This document shows, in pieces, positions 7,586-13,698 of a stretch of 16,513 nucleotides of DNA (the stretch's first letter is position 1; every line of letters starts with the position of its first letter). The stretch covers positions 1 through 16,513 of the forward strand of contig JAEOSL010000078.1 in the NCBI GenBank assembly GCA_016840385.1. Reading direction: 5' to 3'. The translations under genes were made by a program, and so were the position numbers. Source of the DNA: Candidatus Thorarchaeota archaeon (GTDB lineage: Archaea > Asgardarchaeota > Thorarchaeia > Thorarchaeales > Thorarchaeaceae). The notes under the pieces are model-generated. The model was not told the DNA's origin. It made no database searches and worked only from the letters and a program-made list of their open reading frames with translations.

Positions 7586-8032
7586 ATGAATAGTTATTCT
7601 TCGAACACAAAGGAGAAGGGATTTCCGGGAAAATACACTGAAACAATAGATTACACAATGCTTCTGGAAAAGGGGCAGGAACTCTTCAATGATGATGATA
7701 GAAGAGAAGAAGCAAAGAATCACTTCGAGGCGTCTACTTCAGTGACTGAGATACTGAACTTTGTTGAAGAGTTTGTCAAGATAATTGAACCACACACGGG
7801 GCTACGCACACTACTAACGATTAGTTCAATATCTGAGGAAATCGAATCGGTCCACCTTCTCACAACACCATACGTTACCGGTGAAGGTCCAAAGAAGGTA
7901 AGAGTTCAGACTGCTGAATTAGTGAACCGTAGACTTGAGCTGGAGATACGTTCAGATATTTCTAAGAAGGACAACAAGGTGGACATTGGTAGTCGCTACA
8001 TTCTGACACAGCCTTCTGGGAGTATTTGCTGA
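7586..8032 (+). CDS. Hypothetical protein, last gene of the cyclin/TPR cluster
   Basis: This gene encodes 148 residues. The ATG follows the previous TGA with no gap, and GAGGGAG at 7574-7580 lies 5 bases upstream, so it is well placed as the last gene of the operon. The product is not recognised. Residues 1-50 are polar and charged. The middle (about 50-72) is helical (VTEILNFVEEFVKIIEP). Residues 75-140 alternate like beta strands (IESVHLLTTPYVTGEG, KVRVQTAELVNRRLELEIRSD). It ends in an isolated cysteine. There is no membrane segment. The helix-then-strand layout with paired regions could be a small dimeric sensor or binding fold, but this is speculation. Confidence 0.65.
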   Translation: MNSYSSNTKEKGFPGKYTETIDYTMLLEKGQELFNDDDRREEAKNHFEASTSVTEILNFVEEFVKIIEPHTGLRTLLTISSISEEIESVHLLTTPYVTGEGPKKVRVQTAELVNRRLELEIRSDISKKDNKVDIGSRYILTQPSGSIC

Positions 8033-8134
8033 CTCAATCGGAGAATATTTTCTTACTCAGTTAGTTAGACAAGGGGTAGTTCATTTCTGTATCAAATGGG
8101 TCCATTCGAGAATCAACGACGAAGACGGAGCTAG

Positions 8135-8148
8135 GAAATGATATATAT
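8135..8148 (+). promoter_or_regulatory. Archaeal BRE/TATA promoter for the 8182 gene and HerA-like gene
   Basis: A purine-rich GGAAATG at 8134-8140 (BRE-like) directly precedes ATATATAT at 8141-8148. Initiation about 25 bases downstream would fall near 8168-8172. That excludes the ATG at 8161 and leaves ATG 8182 with a very short leader. Confidence 0.45.
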
Positions 8149-8181
8149 CCAATAGACCAGATGGAATCTAGGAAACGAATA

Positions 8182-8427
8182 ATGGACCGAAAATCGATGA
8201 CTAAGATTGACTTAAGGGGTTTGAAAAAAATAGATCTATCTGGCAGAGGATGGATTGAGATAGAGGGCGAAAATAGTAAATTCGGTCTGTATTTTGATGG
8301 AGCCGACATCATGAAGATAAAGCATTCCCTCTATGATACAGGAATAAGTAGAATCGATGATGATAATTCATCTATTACAGAAAAGGAAGCTGAAATCATC
8401 ATTGAATTGTACAAAGAAGATATATGA
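8182..8427 (+). CDS. Small hypothetical protein upstream of the HerA-like ATPase
   Basis: This gene encodes 81 residues from ATG 8182. AGGAA at 8170-8174 is 7 bases before it, and the predicted transcript start lies just upstream. An in-frame ATG at 8161 would add seven residues. The product is not recognised. It has a beta-like middle, RGWIEIEGENSKFGLYFDGAD (split here by eye into three short strands), and an acidic helical C-terminus, EKEAEIIIELYKEDI. It has no cysteines and no membrane segment. The gene ends 25 bases before the HerA-like start and probably shares its transcript, so it may encode a partner or regulator of that ATPase. An open frame on the opposite strand at 8061-8312 has no promoter or SD support. 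Confidence 0.55.
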   Translation: MDRKSMTKIDLRGLKKIDLSGRGWIEIEGENSKFGLYFDGADIMKIKHSLYDTGISRIDDDNSSITEKEAEIIIELYKEDI

Positions 8428-8452
8428 CTAATTCGCTTGGTTGGTGTTCAAA

Positions 8453-10423
8453 ATGACAAAAGAGAGACTCTGGCTCGGATTCAAGCTGGATAAAGATGGG
8501 AAAAGAACCGAGGAAAGATTTGAGATAAGCGCGGACCTCTTACGGCGGCATGGTGGTGTGTTCGGTTCGACGGGGTCCGGGAAAACAGTCCTCTCCAAGG
8601 TAATTCTTGAGGAGGCGGCGATGCTAGGGATTCCAATCCTCGCTTTTGACCCGCAAGGCGACATTGCATCTCTTATGTTACCTGGGGACCCAGCTGAATT
8701 GAAATCTAAAGGGGTCCCACCTGAGCGACTCAGTGAGTTCATGAAACGATCTGTTGTCAGGGTATACACACCAGCAAGCAGCAAAGGATTAGCCATCTCA
8801 ATTAACCCATTGAAGCTCCCAGATAGGAATGCAGACGAAGACGATATCATTAGACTCCTTGATAACTCAGCACGGACCCTCGTGAAGGTTCTCATGAAAG
8901 TTGCAGGTCTCTCACGTTCGTGGGAAGGAAAAGCATTTGCAGCAATCTACGAACTTCTCAGAACAATTTGGGAAGGAGAGAAGACGGATGTTGATGAATT
9001 ATCAGAATTAGCGGACTTGCTTGTAGGAAACGCAGAAACAGTAGGTGTCGATCTCGAACCATTTATGAAATTTAGTGAGCGACAGACACTTGCTACAAGA
9101 ATCAGAAGCCTGACAGTAGGCTCTTCACAACTCCTCTTCAAAGAGGAGGGAAATATCGATTTTGACTTTCTTACTAAACCTGTGAATGGAAAGACACCGA
9201 TCAACGTGATTTTCCTCAAGACATTGAGAAGCGAAGAAGAGAAACATTTCTTCATTGCAATTGTACTAAATCAGCTCTATTCGTGGATGCTTAGACAAGG
9301 TTTCACTGAAAAACCAAGATTGATGATATTCCAAGATGAGGCTGCACCATTCATTCCTGCAGGTATGAGAGCTCCTGGGCCTAAGGAAACATATCTACTA
9401 CTCTTCAGACAAGCTCGTAAATACGGTATTGAATGCTTGATAGCAACTCAAAGTCCGAAAGATATTGATTACAAAGCATTTGAGCAGTTCAATACGATTG
9501 CATCAGGAAGAATCAGTAGTGAACAATCGCTTAAGGTGCTTGAACGAATCCTTGAACCGATTGCTGGTGAGAAAGAATCAGAAGAAATCATTACCATGCT
9601 TCCGGGTCAACAAACGGCTAGTTTCATCTTCTCATCTGCAGATCTCAAACCCAAGGTCAACAAAATCGGTGTAAGATGGCTTCTAACCAAACACATTACA
9701 CTCACAGAAAAAGACGTTCAGATGCACATGAGCAAGCTTCGGGCAGAACAAGAGAAAGTAATGAAGCAACTAGAGGCATCAAGGACTGCTGAAGAAAAAG
9801 CAGCAGCAGCAGAAAGGGAAAAGAAGCAACTCGCAAAGCAGAAGGAACTTGAAGCAAAAAGAAAAGAAGCTGAAAAGAAACGTCTTGCAGAACAAAAGGC
9901 TCTCGCTAATGAAGCAGCTCGAAAGGAAAAGGAAAGACAAATCTCAGCAAAGAAAGCCAAGTTCGAGAGCGCAAAGGATACTGAAAAGGTCTTTGAGAGC
10001 CGAGGTAAAGCAGGGAAAATTTCGTATGACGACATCGTCAACGGATTTGTTGCCAGAATTGAAGCGATAGCAAGAAGGACCTTTGGTTTGCAATTCCTAA
10101 AAGAATTAGTCAAGAGAGGAGAATTACACTATGAGAAATCAATGTCATACTACCTCACTGAAACCCGAGAAGCAATCAAACAAGGTCTAGCAAAGAAATT
10201 CAAGAAAGAGATTACGAAGAAAGGTAAGACAAAGAAAGTAGACTATCTCAAATACGAATTCGAGTACATGCTACAACTAGTAATTGAAAGCATGGGAATC
10301 CGAGAACCAGACTATGTGGATGAATCTCGCTTGAAGAAACAATTCGAATTGATGGTGAAGAAAGCCAACAAGAACAGTCTACTTGAGAGAATTGTTCTTG
10401 GAGAACCTTTCCTAGAATTCTAA
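8453..10423 (+). CDS. HerA-like hexameric ATPase with coiled-coil and C-terminal domain
   Basis: This gene encodes 656 residues from ATG 8453. A GGTG at 8443-8446 lies 6 bases upstream; the in-frame TTG at 8441 is less likely. Walker A, GSTGSGKT, is at 38-45. It is followed by ILAFDPQGD (about 62-70), the typical aspartate-rich loop of HerA/FtsK-type ATPases. Walker B, LMIFQDEA, is at about 290-297, and a sensor-like LIATQSP is at about 329-335. An ERILE/PGQ region typical of HerA-type C-terminal ATPase segments follows. Residues about 426-515 form a long Lys/Glu/Ala-rich coiled coil. The last 130 residues form a separate helical, basic domain. HerA proteins translocate on double-stranded DNA and usually pair with the nuclease NurA or with SIR2 or other defence effectors. 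None is adjacent here, and only the small gene upstream is linked. The stop overlaps the convergent B3/B4 gene by 4 bases. The ATPase call is firm; the task of this member is unknown. Confidence 0.85.
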   Translation: MTKERLWLGFKLDKDGKRTEERFEISADLLRRHGGVFGSTGSGKTVLSKVILEEAAMLGIPILAFDPQGDIASLMLPGDPAELKSKGVPPERLSEFMKRSVVRVYTPASSKGLAISINPLKLPDRNADEDDIIRLLDNSARTLVKVLMKVAGLSRSWEGKAFAAIYELLRTIWEGEKTDVDELSELADLLVGNAETVGVDLEPFMKFSERQTLATRIRSLTVGSSQLLFKEEGNIDFDFLTKPVNGKTPINVIFLKTLRSEEEKHFFIAIVLNQLYSWMLRQGFTEKPRLMIFQDEAAPFIPAGMRAPGPKETYLLLFRQARKYGIECLIATQSPKDIDYKAFEQFNTIASGRISSEQSLKVLERILEPIAGEKESEEIITMLPGQQTASFIFSSADLKPKVNKIGVRWLLTKHITLTEKDVQMHMSKLRAEQEKVMKQLEASRTAEEKAAAAEREKKQLAKQKELEAKRKEAEKKRLAEQKALANEAARKEKERQISAKKAKFESAKDTEKVFESRGKAGKISYDDIVNGFVARIEAIARRTFGLQFLKELVKRGELHYEKSMSYYLTETREAIKQGLAKKFKKEITKKGKTKKVDYLKYEFEYMLQLVIESMGIREPDYVDESRLKKQFELMVKKANKNSLLERIVLGEPFLEF

Positions 10424-11112
10424 GATTGCGACCTGAAGAAAACTGGCTCAGACACAGTGCCTTCGAGCCATCGATCAATCATATCGAGTGTAATCTTTAG
10501 TGCATCCTCCATCACAGTTCGCGTAACGGCTTCAGCACCATATAGAAGGACAAGTGCGTTGCGGGTATCCCTTGTGATCATTGTACGTTCTGAATCATGT
10601 GTTGCATACCCAAAACAAACTATATTCTTCTCATCAGCAACAACAATCTCTCTTCCACGACAAGTAATGGTCTTACCCCCAATTCGTTGGAACACCTCTC
10701 CCTTGTAAGCAATTCGGATAACCAAGTCACCCTCCAATTTCGACGCATCAACCAGACCAATGGGAATTTTATGATATGCGGAGGCGAGGTTAATTATGTC
10801 TACAATATCTGAAATTCTCCAGAGATTGAGACCTTTGAGAACCCTCCGTAATACTGCTTCACTAGATACTCTAAGCTTTGTTGGATCCATTCCAAAAGTC
10901 CAGTATAAGTCGCGATATGAACGGAAGAGAGGATCATCCTTAGCATCCTCAAGAGTCATCTTAGACCGAATTGTATTGAAAATCTCCTGTTCATACTCCT
11001 CAAAGGAGGATGTAGATTTTCCAACTTTCAGCTCCTCGACATTGAAAAGTGCAACTCTGAGATTTGCTCTATCTATTTCAAAATGGATTCTAGTTTCATT
11101 ACCACGAGCCAT
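10420..11112 (-). CDS. B3/B4 tRNA-binding-domain protein
   Basis: This gene encodes 230 residues. The layout matches the stand-alone B3/B4 family named after the editing domain of the phenylalanyl-tRNA synthetase beta chain. It shows a helical N-terminus, then FRSYRDLYWTFGMDPTK, the conserved turn VLKGLNLWRISDIVDIINLA, KIPIGLVDASKLEGDLVIR and IGGKTITCRGREIVV. A strand then precedes the TRDTRNALVLLYG segment. In known members this fold recognises aminoacyl-tRNA or free amino-acid-like ligands, and stand-alone copies may edit or edit-check mischarged tRNA. The substrate here cannot be stated. The start ATG at 11112 has no strong SD. The gene follows the HAD gene by 43 bases on the same strand, so co-transcription is plausible, and its TAG overlaps the HerA-like stop on the other strand. 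Confidence 0.8.
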   Translation of the reverse strand: MARGNETRIHFEIDRANLRVALFNVEELKVGKSTSSFEEYEQEIFNTIRSKMTLEDAKDDPLFRSYRDLYWTFGMDPTKLRVSSEAVLRRVLKGLNLWRISDIVDIINLASAYHKIPIGLVDASKLEGDLVIRIAYKGEVFQRIGGKTITCRGREIVVADEKNIVCFGYATHDSERTMITRDTRNALVLLYGAEAVTRTVMEDALKITLDMIDRWLEGTVSEPVFFRSQS

Positions 11113-11155
11113 GAATTTCTGATATACAAAGTTCCCTTTGAGTATTGTGAGTAGT

Positions 11156-11959
11156 CTAGAGTTTCGATATCAATTCGTCAAGAGCTTGGACAGTTATGGA
11201 AGGTGTTGTATCCAAGTCACCAGACTCAAAGTTAATGATATTGTCTGGACGATGAACTAGTATTGTCGTCATTCCTGCAGCATTCCCACCAGCGATATCC
11301 GAACGAGGATTATCACCAACCATTACTGCATCAGCTACTTCGAAACCAAGAATCTTCACAGTTTCTTCTACAATCTCCGGAAGTGGTTTTCCAACAGTTA
11401 CAGATTTTTCACCTGTAGCATGTTCAATAGCAGCCACAATTGATCGTTCTCCAATGTACATATCTTCATCTCCGAGATAGATTCCAGGATAATCGCGACT
11501 ACCACTTATACAGATGATTGGTGCTCCATTCTTTACCATTTTTGTTGCAAAATTAAGCTCACGAAATGTCATACCGCGATCTGCGCCGACTACAACATAA
11601 TCGATTGGAGGATTGTTAGTTACATCAAGACCTCTTGCAATGAAATCTTCCTGTGCGCCACCCTCTCCAATGACGAAGCATCGTGCTCCAGGTTTTCTAT
11701 TGTGGATAAAAGCAGCAGCAGCAGCCCCTGCAGTATAGACGTTCTCAAGAGGTATGTGAAAACCAGCCTTCTCAACAGCTTGATGCACTTGCCTTGATGA
11801 GAGTCTTCCGACATTTGTGAGAATTGCTAGCGTAACTCCTTTCTTCTCGAGAGCTTTCCAGAGCTTCAAAGCATCCTCAAATGGAGTTGGATGCTCTACA
11901 TCGTAAATCATGGTATTGTCAACATCAAAAACCCATAATGTCTTCTTACTGAGGTCCAT
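11156..11959 (-). CDS. HAD-superfamily hydrolase, subfamily IIA (NagD/phosphatase-like)
   Basis: This gene encodes 267 residues, the usual size for NagD, p-nitrophenyl phosphatase and archaeal phosphatase members. Motif I is FDVDNT with D12 as nucleophile and D14 as acid/base. Motif II is LTN (T48, N49). Motif III is GKPLPE with K191. Motif IV is GDNPRSDI with D216 and D221 as magnesium ligands. The C2-type cap between motifs II and III places it in subfamily IIA. It should hydrolyse small phosphate esters such as sugar phosphates, phosphoglycolate or nucleotides, in the cytoplasm. In motif I, N15-T16 replaces the commoner G-T/V pair, a tolerated variation. GGGAG lies 8 bases before the ATG and overlaps a small hairpin. 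The gene lies between the cupin and B3/B4 genes on the same strand. The exact substrate is not readable. Confidence 0.9.
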   Translation of the reverse strand: MDLSKKTLWVFDVDNTMIYDVEHPTPFEDALKLWKALEKKGVTLAILTNVGRLSSRQVHQAVEKAGFHIPLENVYTAGAAAAAFIHNRKPGARCFVIGEGGAQEDFIARGLDVTNNPPIDYVVVGADRGMTFRELNFATKMVKNGAPIICISGSRDYPGIYLGDEDMYIGERSIVAAIEHATGEKSVTVGKPLPEIVEETVKILGFEVADAVMVGDNPRSDIAGGNAAGMTTILVHRPDNIINFESGDLDTTPSITVQALDELISKL

Positions 11960-11969
11960 TCAATCAGCT

Positions 11970-11983
11970 CCCGAAGATTCGGG
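11970..11983 (-). promoter_or_regulatory. Hairpin overlapping the ribosome-binding site of the HAD gene
   Basis: On the minus strand CCCGAATCTTCGGG forms a stem (CCCGA/UCGGG with a 4-base loop) whose last GGG is part of the GGGAG ribosome-binding site 8 bases before the ATG at 11959. A second dyad, TTAACGGTTAA, at 11985-11995 (5-base arms) precedes it. The pair could modulate translation or mark the end of the cupin transcript. Confidence 0.3.
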
Positions 11984-12026
11984 CTTAACGGTTAAAGAAA
12001 AATGTACCTACTGACAATGAAGATAC

Positions 12027-12374
12027 TCATTCACCATTAAGGAGAGGGATGCAACATAGAAAAGTGAAAGTTTCGGTTCCTTCTCGATTATCGTAACCAT
12101 GAGGTTCTTCAGATGGAACAAAAACAACATCATCCTTCTTCGCAACTCCACCAAGGTCTCCAATAATCTTAGCTTGACCTTTTAGAACGAATATCTCATG
12201 TTCCTCTGCGTGGGTATGAAGAGGAATGATTCCACCAGGTGCAATCTCGAAACGTCTCAATGCATAGGTCTTTGCACCAGTCTGTCTTCCAACTAGCCAT
12301 CGTACTGTAGTTTTCTGTGAACCAGCCATCTCTACATCTTTGACTTCACGTTCTTTGTAATTGACAACGTACAT
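12027..12374 (-). CDS. Single-domain cupin protein
   Basis: This gene encodes 115 residues from ATG 12374. GAGGAG at 12384-12389 supports this ATG over the in-frame TTG at 12392. It is a small one-domain cupin (Cupin_2 type). Motif 1 shows H53-x-H55 and E60 in PLHTHAEEHEIFVLKG. Motif 2 shows H92 in VPSEEPHGYDN. These four residues would bind one metal ion in a beta-barrel. No signal peptide is present. Such proteins act as small dioxygenases, isomerases, sugar or ligand binders or metal sensors, and the family cannot be narrowed here. It is the first gene of a minus-strand run: 67 bases later comes the HAD phosphatase, then the B3/B4 protein, so a shared transcript is possible but unproven. 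Confidence 0.85.
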   Translation of the reverse strand: MYVVNYKEREVKDVEMAGSQKTTVRWLVGRQTGAKTYALRRFEIAPGGIIPLHTHAEEHEIFVLKGQAKIIGDLGGVAKKDDVVFVPSEEPHGYDNREGTETFTFLCCIPLLNGE

Positions 12375-12422
12375 GGATACTGTTCTCCTCAAATGGCGTT
12401 AGCAGTTACCTGCTGCATTATG

Positions 12423-12488
12423 GCACTTCCTCCGAATGCATAATATTAGGTTTCGGTTATGTACGTCCATCGCTCAATCTGGAAGTGC
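12423..12488. repeat. 8-base inverted repeat between divergent promoters
   Basis: GCACTTCC (12423-12430) and GGAAGTGC (12481-12488) are exact inverted copies 50 bases apart, inside the 199-base gap between the divergent cupin and coiled-coil genes. They could be two operator half-sites for one regulator or a chance dyad. Confidence 0.3.
12438..12450 (-). promoter_or_regulatory. Candidate TATA promoter for the cupin gene
   Basis: On the minus strand the sequence reads CCTAATATTATGC, with the AT-rich core about 64-76 bases before ATG 12374. A start about 25 bases downstream would be near 12415. The BRE is weak. Confidence 0.3.
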
Positions 12489-12494
12489 ACGCCA

Positions 12495-12508
12495 CAGAAA
12501 GTTATATC
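12495..12508 (+). promoter_or_regulatory. Candidate BRE/TATA promoter for the coiled-coil gene
   Basis: CAGAAAGTTATATC has a purine-rich BRE-like half followed by TTATAT. Initiation about 25 bases downstream falls near 12530. A GAGGG site at 12562-12566 and ATG 12574 follow. The position also argues that the longer open frame from 12436 is not the true start. Confidence 0.4.
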
Positions 12509-12573
12509 TTCTAAATAGGTTTGATTCTACCGTTGCGTGTATTCGACGCCAACCTCTTGACGAGGGTATTATC

Positions 12574-13095
12574 ATGAGCAGTGAAGAAGATACTTACCTT
12601 AGAGCCAAGCTAACTGAAATCAATGGTGCCATTGAGAGACTAACTCAGATGCTGAACAGAATGATCGATGTAATTTCGAAAATCACAGAAGTTCAGGATA
12701 CTCAAGCAGACCTACAATTAGTAGTGAGTGCTAATGCTGAGAAACTAGATGAAATCCTGGAAGCTGTAAAGAACATTAGTCAAGCAGCTCCAAGTCAACC
12801 AAGTGGTCCTTCAATCTCACAGAAAGGCGCAGTTTCGTCACATCAAGCAATTCTTGATACCCTTGAGACCCAGATACGAGATGGTGTCATTGCAAGTGAC
12901 CTATCAGCAAAAATCAACGAGGCAGCTGAAATGCTCGAGAGTAAGGGAGTAGCGGAATCCCTCACTGTTAAGATGCAACGTTGGACTCGCATTCTTAGAA
13001 CCTATGGTCGTGTTGACACAATTAGCCCAACCGACATTCAGAAGCTCCGCAATGACATCAAGGAATGGAGCAAAGATCTTTCAAAGATGCGATAA
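12574..13095 (+). CDS. Coiled-coil protein of unknown function
   Basis: This gene encodes 173 residues from ATG 12574. GAGGG at 12562-12566 is 7 bases upstream. The open frame extends back to 12436, but that part lies across the likely promoter. Residues about 8-70 are heptad-patterned (LTEINGAIERLTQML, RMIDVISKITEV) and predict a coiled coil. A Pro/Ser linker at 71-88 separates a second helical domain (89-173) with MQRWTRILRTYGRVDTISPTD and a C-terminal basic-acidic helix. There is no membrane segment or cysteine. It probably oligomerises through the coiled coil and binds a partner through the second domain. Its family is not recognised. Confidence 0.7.
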   Translation: MSSEEDTYLRAKLTEINGAIERLTQMLNRMIDVISKITEVQDTQADLQLVVSANAEKLDEILEAVKNISQAAPSQPSGPSISQKGAVSSHQAILDTLETQIRDGVIASDLSAKINEAAEMLESKGVAESLTVKMQRWTRILRTYGRVDTISPTDIQKLRNDIKEWSKDLSKMR

Positions 13096-13122
13096 CCGCT
13101 TTTGGACAATCTTCAAGGGATT

Positions 13123-13169
13123 CTATACTACTTTAGGGCGATTTATAGGCTTTCAAGTATAGTATTTTT
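13123..13169 (+). terminator. Weak hairpin plus T-tract after the coiled-coil gene
   Basis: CTATACT (13123-13129) pairs with AGTATAG (13156-13162) across a 26-base loop and is followed by TATTTTT (13163-13169). Together with the T-tract, which alone can stop archaeal RNA polymerase, this could end the preceding transcript. The stem is weak. Confidence 0.3.
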
Positions 13170-13192
13170 GAGGAAGAAATTAAGCGCCAATG

Positions 13193-13206
13193 CTAATATA
13201 ATATAT
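13193..13206 (+). promoter_or_regulatory. Candidate TATA promoter for the tail-anchored protein gene
   Basis: CTAATATAATATAT is the strongest AT-rich element in the gap before the next gene. Initiation about 25 bases downstream would be near 13230, giving a leader of roughly 58 bases that contains GAGGTG at 13271-13276. Confidence 0.4.
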
Positions 13207-13287
13207 GACGTTTACCCAACATTTAATAGCAAATTGGCCGGTGATTTCGATATTCCTCTGCCGGGAAATTGAGGTGCAAATTCGGAA

Positions 13288-13623
13288 ATGACAACAGATT
13301 GGGAACATAAAATCCGTGATACTATTGAAGGATTTCCTGAACCACATCGAGAAGAAGTTTTGCAGTTATGGATTGAGTGGTTAGAAACCAGCCCAGAATC
13401 TCCATTATACGAAAGTTGGGTGGCATTTTCTTCAAAGGCGGATGATGAACAAGCTTTGTACACAGAGCGTCGTGTTTACTTGAAGAGAGTAAAGAATGAT
13501 TTAAGAGATATTGAAATTCCTCTCAAGGGATGGCAAAAAGCAGCAAAAGCACTTGCTGCAGTTGCGAGTGTCTTCTTAGTCCTCTTCCTAGCTCTGTCTA
13601 GACTCTTTCGTGCTGCTGAATAA
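13288..13623 (+). CDS. Tail-anchored membrane protein of unknown function
   Basis: This gene encodes 111 residues. The first 80 residues are soluble, charged and helical, rich in E, W and L (LQLWIEWLETSPESPLY, TERRVYLKRVKNDLRD). One hydrophobic segment at about 84-106 (KALAAVASVFLVLFLALSRLF) ends only five residues before the C-terminus. There is no N-terminal signal peptide, so the topology is that of a tail-anchored protein with its domain in the cytoplasm. GAGGTG at 13271-13276 lies 11 bases before the ATG. The family is not recognised. The gene sits between the coiled-coil gene and the RecJ-like gene, each apparently with its own promoter. Confidence 0.7.
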   Translation: MTTDWEHKIRDTIEGFPEPHREEVLQLWIEWLETSPESPLYESWVAFSSKADDEQALYTERRVYLKRVKNDLRDIEIPLKGWQKAAKALAAVASVFLVLFLALSRLFRAAE

Positions 13624-13634
13624 ACGAGCACTTA

Positions 13635-13657
13635 GACTCTCATTATATCAGAGAGTC
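13635..13657. promoter_or_regulatory. Inverted repeat around a TATA-like core upstream of the DHH gene
   Basis: GACTCTC (13635-13641) and GAGAGTC (13651-13657) are a perfect 7-base inverted repeat separated by ATTATATCA. As RNA it would be a stem with a 9-base loop at the end of the previous transcript. As DNA it would be an operator placed symmetrically over a TATA-like core. A second TATA-like TTATATTA lies at 13662-13669, which would give a very short leader to ATG 13699. Confidence 0.4.
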
Positions 13658-13698
13658 CCACTTATATTACAGAAATAGAGAATTTTCTATGGAGTACA

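Noticed and set aside
7328..7723. 131-codon minus-strand frame across the Cys-rich genes
   Set aside because: It would cover three + strand genes that have cysteine motifs or SD sites; its composition (Phe, Leu, Ser) is typical of antisense shadow.
8061..8312. 83-codon minus-strand frame opposite the small gene at 8182
   Set aside because: The + strand frame has a TATA box, an SD-like site and operon placement with the HerA-like gene; the minus frame has none.
8428..8895. 155-codon minus-strand frame over the 5' part of the HerA-like gene
   Set aside because: Antisense to the Walker A region of a clear gene; no motif or start site.
9718..10113. 131-codon minus-strand frame rich in Ser, Ala and Phe
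   Set aside because: It is the reverse of the Lys/Glu/Ala coiled-coil codons of the HerA-like gene, which creates long antisense frames without a promoter or SD.
11711..11725. GCAGCAGCAGCAG-like triplet repeat in the HAD gene
   Set aside because: Short alanine run inside an intact coding sequence, found at the cap start of the family; too short to be a meaningful microsatellite.
12436..12573. N-terminal extension of the coiled-coil protein
   Set aside because: It covers the probable promoter at 12495-12508 and an SD-supported ATG at 12574 follows; composition differs from the rest of the protein.
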